Shown piece by piece: positions 1 through 4,606 of a stretch of DNA of 7,261 bases. The notes beneath the pieces are model-generated. The model was given only the letters and a program-made list of their open reading frames with translations, was not told the DNA's origin and ran no database searches. The translations under genes and the position numbers were made by a program. How positions within the stretch are numbered: position 1 is the first letter of the stretch; each line of letters opens with the position of its first letter. The stretch comes from an uncultured Mycoplasmatota bacterium (GTDB lineage: Bacteria; Bacillota_I; Bacilli_A; RF39; UBA660): contig CAMJMP010000040.1 in NCBI GenBank assembly GCA_946407055.1, positions 1 through 7,261 on the forward strand, written 5' to 3'.

Positions 1-2
1 AT

Positions 3-296
3 AAACTAAATCAGCCTATTGTAACACTTTCCCAGTCTGATTTTGACAACTTATCAGCCTACTTAAAAGAACGAAAAGGAAAGAACGGAAAAAAGGGGGC
101 TAACTGGGAAAGAATGATGCAATGTTATAGGGCCGTTATTAATGCTGCAATAAGTTCCCAGTTCAATAAGATAACTGGATGCACCGAAAAGAACATTGTT
201 AAATTCTCAAAGCAAAACCCCAACACCCAGTTTAAAGTAAGAACTGGAAAGTCTATTATTGAGTTATACAATAAAAGAAACAATGAAAGAACTTAA
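3..296 (+). CDS. C-terminal part of an unrecognised protein (5' end outside window)
   Basis: This frame is open from the left edge to a TAA at 294-296, giving 97 residues with no stop, so the gene starts before the window. An internal ATG at 114 exists, but the reading continues convincingly upstream of it, so I treat the ORF as 5'-truncated. The piece is soluble and basic, with no membrane segment. It has a Lys/Gly-rich patch (around KGKNGKKGANWER) followed by a mostly helical stretch and a Lys/Arg-rich tail, as in nucleic-acid-binding proteins; that comparison is inference only. Codons such as GCC, CCC, ACC and CAG are commoner here than in the genes downstream, suggesting a different origin such as a phage or mobile element. 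It overlaps the next gene by 14 bp. I do not recognise the family. Confidence 0.6.
   Translation, partial: KLNQPIVTLSQSDFDNLSAYLKERKGKNGKKGANWERMMQCYRAVINAAISSQFNKITGCTEKNIVKFSKQNPNTQFKVRTGKSIIELYNKRNNERT
27..251. repeat. Cluster of inverted ACTGGGAAAG-type motifs
   Basis: CTTTCCCAGT at 27-36 and ACTGGGAAAG at 103-112 form a perfect 10-bp inverted repeat. Shorter copies follow: TTCCCAGT at 155-162, ACTGGA at 174-179, CCCAGT at 226-231 and ACTGGAAAG at 243-251, with orientation alternating along the row. A separate direct repeat, ATCAGCCTA, lies at 10-18 and 53-61. All of these sit inside the partial first gene. They could be protein-binding sites or chance in a short region. No function is assigned. 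Confidence 0.4.
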
Positions 297-705
297 TAAA
301 GATAGTGTATCTGTAGCAATAGCATGGATACTCTTAATTGCTGTTATTGATATCTTATATTTAACTAATATAATACCTTATCAAATAGTAATAATTATTT
401 CCACAGCTTTCTATGTTTGTGACATTATATGTGTAATAGGATGGTGTCCGTTTAAAACATTCTTTATGCACAATAAATGCTGTACAACTTGTCGAATTTT
501 TAATTGGGATCATGCCATGATGTTTTCTCCTTTAATTGCCATACCAGGTATTTGGACTTATAGCTTAGTAATAATGTCTTTAATCGTTGTATTTGTATGG
601 GAATCATCATGTAAAAACCATCCAGAAAAATTTATGGAAAAAACTAATCTATCTTTAAGATGCTTTTATTGTAAAGATAAATTATGTGGAAAAGAATCAA
701 GATAA
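283..705 (+). CDS. Cysteine-rich three-helix membrane protein, conserved unknown family
   Basis: From the ATG at 283 this is 140 residues. An in-frame TTG at 259 would add eight residues, but neither start has a good ribosome-binding site, so the start is uncertain; initiation may depend on translation of the overlapping upstream gene. Hydrophobic segments lie near residues 9-31, 35-55 and 84-106. Ten cysteines stand out: C46, C50 and C55, a CCxxC cluster at 66-70 followed by RIFNWDHAMMF, and a C-terminal CxxCxxxxC at 127-135. The clusters flank the third membrane segment and could bind metal or form disulfides (inference). I associate the CCTTCRIFNWDHAMMF pattern with hypothetical membrane proteins of Bacillota, but I know no assigned function. 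It heads a row of same-strand genes, 27 bp before the nucleotidyltransferase gene. Confidence 0.8.
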   Translation: MKELNKDSVSVAIAWILLIAVIDILYLTNIIPYQIVIIISTAFYVCDIICVIGWCPFKTFFMHNKCCTTCRIFNWDHAMMFSPLIAIPGIWTYSLVIMSLIVVFVWESSCKNHPEKFMEKTNLSLRCFYCKDKLCGKESR

Positions 706-732
706 TAATTTCATTATGGGGGATAGGATAAA

Positions 733-1113
733 ATGCAAAAAGCAGAATTTTTAAAAGAATTAAATAAATTAAATTTAGATAAGAATAGTTATTGCATTAT
801 TGCAAGTGGGTCAATGTTAATGTATGGACTATGTGAAGAATGCAATGATATTGATATAAGAACAACCAAAGAATTATTTAATTCTTTAAATGAAAAATAT
901 CATATGAAACAATCAGATCGTTATGACTATGTTTATGAACTAAGTGATAAGATTGATGTTAATTGTAAAAATTATGATCCTAATATGATTGAATATGTTG
1001 ATGGTTATCCAGTTGAAAAGTTAGAAGTTAATTTAAAATGGATGAAAGAAAACAATCGACCAAAGGATCAAGAAAAGATTCGTAAAATTGAAGAGTTTCT
1101 AGAAAATAGATAG
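733..1113 (+). CDS. Nucleotidyltransferase-fold protein (minimal NTase-like)
   Basis: This is a 126-residue protein. Its N-terminal half carries the signature of the nucleotidyltransferase superfamily: a Gly-Ser pair at 26-27, then about a dozen residues later the metal-binding pair D39-x-D41 in the context NDIDI. D75 in the strand KIDVN is a candidate third acidic ligand. The C-terminal half, with the basic NRPKDQEKIRKIEEFL-like tail, resembles small AbiEii/MNT-like NTases that end in a helical region. Such enzymes transfer a nucleotide to protein, RNA or a small molecule; the substrate here is unknown. SD-like AGGAT at 725-729 precedes the ATG closely. The HAD hydrolase gene begins 11 bp after its stop, so the two are probably co-transcribed. 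No HEPN-type toxin partner is evident next to it, which argues against a classic HEPN-MNT toxin-antitoxin pair. Confidence 0.75.
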   Translation: MQKAEFLKELNKLNLDKNSYCIIASGSMLMYGLCEECNDIDIRTTKELFNSLNEKYHMKQSDRYDYVYELSDKIDVNCKNYDPNMIEYVDGYPVEKLEVNLKWMKENNRPKDQEKIRKIEEFLENR

Positions 1114-1124
1114 GAAAGTGTAAT

Positions 1125-1781
1125 ATGAAAAAATGTATTGTTTTTGATGTTGATAGAACAATGGTAGATAGTTATTTACCAGAACTAATTAGTTTACAAG
1201 AAGCAATTGAAAATGTAACTGGTAAAAAGATAGATGAAGAACAAATGAAAAAACTAACTTCTTTACCAACTAATGACTTTTTTAAATATTTAAATTTAAG
1301 CGAAGAAGAAATAGCATTAGTTAACAAAGAATGGGAGAATACTTTTGCTAAATATAAAACAAAATGTTTCCCATATATAAAAGAAGCAATTAAAGAACTA
1401 TTTAATAGTGGTTTTTATATTGCCATAATTACTTCACGAACAATGCAAGAATTTCATGAACTTGATGAAGAATTAATGGATGTCTTAAAATGTTTTAGAG
1501 CTGTAATTACTTCAGATTTAGTTCCAGTACCAAAACCAAGTAGCGAAAGTATGGATTATCTATGTAATGAATTACAAATATCTCCTGAAGAATTAATATA
1601 TGTTGGAGATAGTGAAGTAGATAAATTGTTTTCTCAAAACTGTAATGTAGACTTTGTTCCAGCTTGTTGGGAAAATAAAGAATTGGCGAGTGTTGAAAAT
1701 GCCTGTCTTACTCCTGAAATGTTAATGCCAAGAATTAGTGATTTAATTACAACTCCAACAAATCATTTTGGGAGCAAGTAA
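1125..1781 (+). CDS. HAD-superfamily hydrolase (phosphatase-like)
   Basis: A 218-residue cytoplasmic HAD protein with all four catalytic motifs. Motif I is DVDRT, with nucleophile D8 and acid/base D10. Motif II is the Thr/Ser of ITSRT at 101-106. Motif III is Lys137 in VPKPSSE. Motif IV is GDSEVD, with G161, D162 and D166 for Mg2+. A helical cap of about 65 residues lies between motifs I and II, as in C1-cap (subfamily I) HADs, and the length is normal for them. Motif I has Arg where DxDGT normally has Gly, which may alter substrate choice but leaves both aspartates. The likely reaction is Mg2+-dependent hydrolysis of a phosphate ester of unknown identity. The SD AGGAAAGTG at 1112-1120 supports the start. 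It lies 11 bp after the nucleotidyltransferase gene and 22 bp before the next gene, consistent with one operon. Confidence 0.9.
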   Translation: MKKCIVFDVDRTMVDSYLPELISLQEAIENVTGKKIDEEQMKKLTSLPTNDFFKYLNLSEEEIALVNKEWENTFAKYKTKCFPYIKEAIKELFNSGFYIAIITSRTMQEFHELDEELMDVLKCFRAVITSDLVPVPKPSSESMDYLCNELQISPEELIYVGDSEVDKLFSQNCNVDFVPACWENKELASVENACLTPEMLMPRISDLITTPTNHFGSK

Positions 1782-1803
1782 AAACTAAGGAAGTGAATAA
1801 TAT

Positions 1804-2220
1804 ATGAGCAATTATACTGAAAAAGAAAAAAACATTATAAAACAATGTAACGAAGGACCATTTCATACATTGATAAATGAATTAACTAAAGAAGAATTTG
1901 ATTCTTTAGTTGATAAATTAATAACTGATAACTCAACTATCTTTGCCAGCTTAGTTGCTATATATCGTGATTACAATAGAAATAAAATAATCGATTATTA
2001 TATTGATAAAGGAGACGTTGATCTATTATTAGGTTTCTTAGATTATTGCAATGATTTTGCTACTGAAGATAATGAACTAGACCAAAAATATGTGGTAGAT
2101 AAATTGTTACAAAAAAATAACAAAGGATTTATTAAAAAAATATTAGAAAGTAATTATCTTTACTTTCTAACAGATAAAAAAGAAAAAGAAAGATTAATAA
2201 CTTTTGTTAAAGGAGAATAA
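1804..2220 (+). CDS. Unrecognised small helical protein
   Basis: The 138-residue product is charged and appears almost wholly alpha-helical, with no signal peptide, membrane segment or recognisable catalytic motif. The middle part (roughly residues 50-115) has short alternating helices, such as the stretches around NKIIDYYIDKGDVDLLLGFL and KYVVDKLLQKNNKGFIKKIL. This pattern is reminiscent of helical-repeat scaffolds such as ankyrin/HEAT-like proteins, but no consensus is clear. The SD AAGGAAGTGA at 1787-1796 gives good spacing to the ATG. It follows the HAD gene by 22 bp and is the last intact gene of the cluster. The fossil start of another HAD gene comes immediately after its stop. Function unknown. 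Confidence 0.8.
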   Translation: MSNYTEKEKNIIKQCNEGPFHTLINELTKEEFDSLVDKLITDNSTIFASLVAIYRDYNRNKIIDYYIDKGDVDLLLGFLDYCNDFATEDNELDQKYVVDKLLQKNNKGFIKKILESNYLYFLTDKKEKERLITFVKGE

Positions 2221-2282
2221 TAATTGTAATATATGACCTTGATGGAACACTTACATCATATATAGATAAAAAATGTAGTTAA
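2220..2282 (+). pseudogene. Fossil 5' end of a second HAD-hydrolase gene
   Basis: Right after the previous stop, the frame from 2220 reads IIVIYDLDGTLTSYIDKKCS and then TAA at 2280-2282. The string YDLDGTLT is a textbook HAD motif I (DxDGT) in its usual place near a protein N-terminus. A good Shine-Dalgarno AAAGGAG at 2209-2215 stands at the right distance, but the expected start codon is ATA (2220) or ATT (2223) rather than ATG. The rest of the roughly 200-codon gene is absent, and the frame runs directly into a terminator hairpin. The simplest reading is a gene lost by deletion that left its RBS and first codons. A translated micro-peptide from a rare ATT start is less likely. Confidence 0.65.
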
Positions 2283-2297
2283 AAACTGCATTTTTTT
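2271..2297 (+). terminator. Rho-independent terminator of the 283-2220 cluster
   Basis: The 10-bp stem AAATGTAGTT (2271-2280) pairs with AACTGCATTT (2284-2293), with one G-U pair and an AAA loop. The T run continues to 2297. It ends the cluster and includes the last codons of the HAD fossil. Confidence 0.85.
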
Positions 2298-2312
2298 ATT
2301 TAATAGTAATAA

Positions 2313-2340
2313 TTGACAATAATAAAAAAACAAATAAAAT
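2313..2340 (+). promoter_or_regulatory. Sigma-A-like promoter of the lipoprotein gene
   Basis: A perfect -35 TTGACA at 2313-2318 and a -10 TAAAAT at 2335-2340 are separated by 16 bp. The promoter follows the terminator at 2271-2297 and lies about 30 bp before the lipoprotein start. Confidence 0.7.
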
Positions 2341-2368
2341 ATATATCACTAACAGGGGGAGTATGAAT

Positions 2369-2941
2369 ATGGAAAATACTACAAAAAGAAGTTTAAAACA
2401 AAAAGCATTAGCACTTGGTTTAGCAGGATCACTATTCTTATTTGGTGGTTGTAATAATACAGGTGACAATAATGATTTTAGATTAGATACAGTACCAAGT
2501 AGATATAATCATTTTAGTCATTATTATAAAACAGTTATTAGAAATGGCGAAGCAGTAAAAGTTTATAAAGCTGATAATACATTTGTTGTTTTTGATAAAG
2601 AAACATTAGAACCAACTAAATATATCTTCAAAAAAGATGATAGTTATCGTGATGAATATGAATTATATGATTTATCAACTGGTAAAATGTTAATGTATGC
2701 TGAAGAAGCAGGCTTAATCTTACCAGGCACTATTTATAATTACTATCACTACAGAGATGTAATAAATGGAAGTTATGATGTATGTCTTGGTCAAATAGGT
2801 GATTATATTGAAGGAGCAGAACAAAAAGAATTCTACTCAGAAGAGGAAATAGATGCTTTAACACCACAATTATTAGATGCTGTTAAAAAGATCCATAACA
2901 TATCTAAAGAGGATTCACCAGTACTAAAATTATCTCTATAA
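2369..2941 (+). CDS. Predicted lipoprotein of unknown function
   Basis: The 190-residue product begins with a basic n-region (TTKRSLKQK), then a hydrophobic stretch of about 15 residues ending in LFGGC. Cys28 is the likely lipidated residue after signal peptidase II cleavage, although Phe at -3 is not the commonest lipobox residue. The mature part begins with an Asn/Asp/Gly-rich linker and is rich in Tyr and in acidic and basic residues, suggesting a beta-rich extracellular domain anchored to the membrane. I chose ATG 2369 rather than ATG 2363 because the SD AGGGGGAG (2354-2361) abuts 2363 but leaves the normal 7 nt before 2369. It has its own promoter. No terminator is visible before the next gene, so some read-through is possible. 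I do not recognise the mature domain. Confidence 0.85.
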   Translation: MENTTKRSLKQKALALGLAGSLFLFGGCNNTGDNNDFRLDTVPSRYNHFSHYYKTVIRNGEAVKVYKADNTFVVFDKETLEPTKYIFKKDDSYRDEYELYDLSTGKMLMYAEEAGLILPGTIYNYYHYRDVINGSYDVCLGQIGDYIEGAEQKEFYSEEEIDALTPQLLDAVKKIHNISKEDSPVLKLSL

Positions 2942-2949
2942 AACATTTA

Positions 2950-2978
2950 TTGATTTATTAAAATTATATTAGTATAAT
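2950..2978 (+). promoter_or_regulatory. Promoter of the GlsB-type gene
   Basis: The -10 is a perfect TATAAT at 2973-2978 and the -35 is TTGATT at 2950-2955, with 17 bp between them. The promoter lies in the 59-bp gap before the small membrane-protein gene. Confidence 0.7.
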
Positions 2979-3000
2979 TTAATTAATAGGAGGGATAAGT

Positions 3001-3252
3001 ATGTCAATATCAATAGGAGAACTTCTTGTATCTATCCTAATCGGTGCAATAGCTGGTTGGATTGCAGGAGGAATCATGGGTTCTAAAGGCGGTCTAGTAA
3101 AAGATATTATTCTAGGTATCATTGGTGGATTCGTTGGTGGATTCGTATTTGGCTTATTAGGACTATCAGTTAATGGCTACGTTGGAGCTATCATTGCTTC
3201 AGTAGTAGGTGCATGCTTAGTTATCTTTGTTGCTAGATTAATTCTTAAATAA
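3001..3252 (+). CDS. GlsB/YeaQ/YmgE-family stress-response membrane protein
   Basis: An 83-residue, almost entirely hydrophobic protein with three membrane segments joined by glycine-rich turns (around GAIAGWIAGGIMGSKGG and IIGGFVGGFVFGLLGL). This is the pattern and length of the GlsB/YeaQ/YmgE family, annotated in Pfam as transglycosylase-associated protein. Members are small inner-membrane proteins linked to general or envelope stress; the biochemical role is unclear and the old transglycosylase name is not proof of activity. The SD AGGAGGG at 2988-2994 with 6 nt spacing supports the ATG. It is a single-gene unit with its own promoter and a strong terminator 15 bp after the stop. Confidence 0.92.
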   Translation: MSISIGELLVSILIGAIAGWIAGGIMGSKGGLVKDIILGIIGGFVGGFVFGLLGLSVNGYVGAIIASVVGACLVIFVARLILK

Positions 3253-3267
3253 CTAGTAACTAAAAAT

Positions 3268-3292
3268 GCGAGTAGTAATACTCGCTTTTTTT
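3268..3292 (+). terminator. Terminator after the GlsB-type gene
   Basis: GCGAGTA (3268-3274) pairs perfectly with TACTCGC (3279-3285) around a GTAA tetraloop, followed by seven T residues. The core is nearly identical to the terminator at 3946-3982. The next promoter element begins in its T run. Confidence 0.92.
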
Positions 3293-3302
3293 ATGTTATA
3301 AT
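3292..3302 (+). promoter_or_regulatory. TG-extended -10 promoter (TATGTTATAAT)
   Basis: TGT followed by a perfect TATAAT (3297-3302) makes an extended -10. There is no good -35, because that position falls in the preceding terminator hairpin. A start site near 3309 would leave a leader of only about 12 nt before the ATG at 3321. The same 11-mer occurs twice more, at the divergent promoter near 7147-7181. Confidence 0.65.
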
Positions 3303-3320
3303 CAATAATAGGTGATAGAT

Positions 3321-3929
3321 ATGAATAATGAGAACGGACAAGAAAAAAAAGAACCATTCGTTTTTGAAGTAAATACCAAGAAAACAAATCAACCATATGT
3401 ATTCAATGCTTCAAGTGGTCAAGGATTAATTGATGAAATAGATAATTCATATCAAAGAAGTCAACCAGCAAACCCTCAACCGGTAAATAATGTCCAGGTT
3501 CAAAATAATCAACCAGTTAATCCTCAACCAGTAAATAATGTCCAGGTTCAAAATGATCAAATAGCAGCTCAACAACAAATGCTGCTTCAAGAACTATATT
3601 CTGAAGAACCAGAGGGACCTAAAAGCAAAAAAAAGTCCAGTTCATTTAGTGGCTATGGTAAAATAGCACTAATACTATCTTTTATTCCTATTATCCTATT
3701 TATCTTTTGCTTTATTTATAGTGGTGGTAGTAGTGATGAAAGTGGAGAAGGGGCAATATGGTGGCTTCTCATTTTATACTATTGGTCATTTGGTGTACCA
3801 CTATTAATTACTTCCATAGTATTAGCTATCATAGGTTTAAAAAAAGATATAATTACAAAACCAGCAAAAGTGAGTCTGTTTCTAGATGCAGCGCCATTAT
3901 TCTTTTTATTAATAATTATAATTTTTTAA
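3321..3929 (+). CDS. Membrane protein with Gln/Asn/Pro-rich repeat tail, unknown function
   Basis: The product is 202 residues from ATG 3321. A GTG at 3312 would add three residues, but it lies inside the SD AGGTGAT (3310-3316), so ATG 3321 is preferred. The N-terminal ~110 residues are polar and probably cytoplasmic. They include a 16-residue tandem repeat, QPxNPQPVNNVQVQN plus one residue, then a Lys/Ser-rich stretch. Three hydrophobic segments follow: one after GYGKIALILSF, a second around WWLLILYYWSFGVPLLI, and a C-terminal one ending in LLIIIIF. A polar disordered tail before two or more helices recalls DUF4190-like membrane proteins of Bacillota, but I cannot assign a family. It is a single-gene unit between two related terminators. 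Confidence 0.8.
   Translation: MNNENGQEKKEPFVFEVNTKKTNQPYVFNASSGQGLIDEIDNSYQRSQPANPQPVNNVQVQNNQPVNPQPVNNVQVQNDQIAAQQQMLLQELYSEEPEGPKSKKKSSSFSGYGKIALILSFIPIILFIFCFIYSGGSSDESGEGAIWWLLILYYWSFGVPLLITSIVLAIIGLKKDIITKPAKVSLFLDAAPLFFLLIIIIF
3462..3557 (+). repeat. 48-bp in-frame tandem duplication
   Basis: Two adjacent 48-bp units (3462-3509 and 3510-3557) encode the same 16-residue Gln/Pro/Asn/Val repeat with only two residue changes (Ala/Val and Asn/Asp). The few silent differences suggest a fairly recent duplication that can gain or lose units without a frameshift. Confidence 0.9.
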
Positions 3930-3945
3930 TTAAATAGGTAACAAT

Positions 3946-3982
3946 AAAATCGAGTAGAAATACTCGATTTTTTATTTTTTTT
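3946..3982 (+). terminator. Terminator after the repeat-tail membrane protein
   Basis: A perfect 11-bp stem, AAAATCGAGTA (3946-3956) with TACTCGATTTT (3961-3971), carries a GAAA tetraloop and is followed by T runs up to 3982. Its core differs by a single loop base from the terminator at 3268-3292. Confidence 0.92.
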
Positions 3983-4002
3983 AAAAAATTTTTAAAAAAA
4001 AG

Positions 4003-4031
4003 TTGACAAACAATTCTGTTATTAATATAAT
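4003..4031 (+). promoter_or_regulatory. Consensus sigma-A promoter of the NAD-salvage operon
   Basis: TTGACA at 4003-4008 and TATAAT at 4026-4031 are both perfect and separated by exactly 17 bp, with A/T tracts just upstream (3973-4001) that could act as an UP element. This is the strongest promoter in the window. The -10 is buried in a palindrome, so repression is likely. Confidence 0.88.
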
Positions 4032-4042
4032 ATTAATAACAG
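4016..4042. promoter_or_regulatory. 27-bp perfect palindrome over the -10: probable repressor operator
   Basis: The half-sites CTGTTATTAAT (4016-4026) and ATTAATAACAG (4032-4042) are exact reverse complements separated by five bases. The palindrome spans from the promoter spacer, across the whole -10, to just past the expected start site. A dimeric repressor bound here would block RNA polymerase. Known NAD regulators of Bacillota include NiaR and NrtR, but I cannot match this site to either from memory. Confidence 0.75.
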
Positions 4043-4093
4043 ATGGGGAAAACATCTGATATATATTCTTTGTTGATATTAACAAAATGTTAA
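4040..4093 (+). promoter_or_regulatory. Hairpin-rich leader with two mutually exclusive stems
   Basis: The predicted mRNA starts near 4038 and almost at once forms CAGATG (4040-4045) with CATCTG (4053-4058), loop GGGAAAA. Downstream, TTTGTT (4069-4074) can pair with AACAAA (4081-4086), or instead TTAACA (4079-4084) can pair with TGTTAA (4088-4093); the two share bases and cannot coexist. The SD AAAGGAG (4098-4104) follows directly. This could be a post-transcriptional switch, but a riboswitch match was not established. Confidence 0.4.
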
Positions 4094-4111
4094 AAAGAAA
4101 GGAGATAAAGA

Positions 4112-4606
4112 ATGAAAAAGTACAAAGTAGGAATGTATGGAGGTAAGTTCATGCCCTTACATAAAGGACATAACTATTGTATAGAGAGAGCTACCTCGGA
4201 GTGTGAAAAGGTGTATGTTATTTTATTCTATGGCGGAGCAGACGAACTTAAGATCCTTGAACACAATAAAGATGAATACTTATCAGTTGAAGATCGTGAA
4301 AAACACATGAGAAATATCTGTAAACAATATGATAATGCTATTCCTGTTCTTATTGATGTATCAAAATGTCGTCTAGCTAATGGTGAAGAAGACTGGGATG
4401 CAGAGACACCGTTAGTTAGAGAAGTCGTTGGTCCAGAATTAAATGCAGTATATAGTTCTGAACCATCGTATGGACCTTATTTCAACCGTGCGTACCCAGA
4501 AGCAGAACACCGTATAGTTGATTGGAAAAGAATTAAATATCCAATCAGTGGTACACAAATTCGAGATATGGATAATTTAAAGGAGAGAGAAAAATGGATA
4601 ATATAA
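4112..4606 (+). CDS. NadR-type nicotinamide-nucleotide adenylyltransferase, single domain
   Basis: A 164-residue nucleotidylyl-transferase fold protein. The N-terminal GGKFMPLHKGH holds the HxGH motif (H17-H20) that binds ATP phosphates, and ISGTQIRD at 145-152 is the second family motif. SSEPSYGPYF at 115-124 resembles the NMN-site region of NadR proteins. The likely reaction is NMN plus ATP giving NAD+ and pyrophosphate, in the cytoplasm. Full NadR proteins also have a C-terminal ribosylnicotinamide kinase domain and sometimes an N-terminal HTH; both are missing here, and the protein ends just after the adenylyltransferase domain. The SD AAAGGAG (4098-4104) supports the start. The 3' end overlaps pnuC by 13 bp, which strongly supports a role in nicotinamide riboside salvage. 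Another adenylyl- or cytidylyl-transfer substrate cannot be excluded. Confidence 0.85.
   Translation: MKKYKVGMYGGKFMPLHKGHNYCIERATSECEKVYVILFYGGADELKILEHNKDEYLSVEDREKHMRNICKQYDNAIPVLIDVSKCRLANGEEDWDAETPLVREVVGPELNAVYSSEPSYGPYFNRAYPEAEHRIVDWKRIKYPISGTQIRDMDNLKEREKWII

Noticed and set aside
43..71. TTGACA at 43-48 as a promoter -35
   Set aside because: No -10-like hexamer lies 16-18 bp downstream, and the sequence is inside an open coding frame.
733..1781. HEPN-MNT-type toxin-antitoxin pair
   Set aside because: The NTase half is plausible, but the adjacent gene is a clear HAD hydrolase and no HEPN RxxxxH protein is visible in the neighbouring genes.
3972..4001. Homopolymer-rich A/T stretch as a replication or integration site
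   Set aside because: It is explained by the terminator T tail plus an A/T-rich UP-like segment before the -35 box; no repeats or boxes typical of origins are seen.
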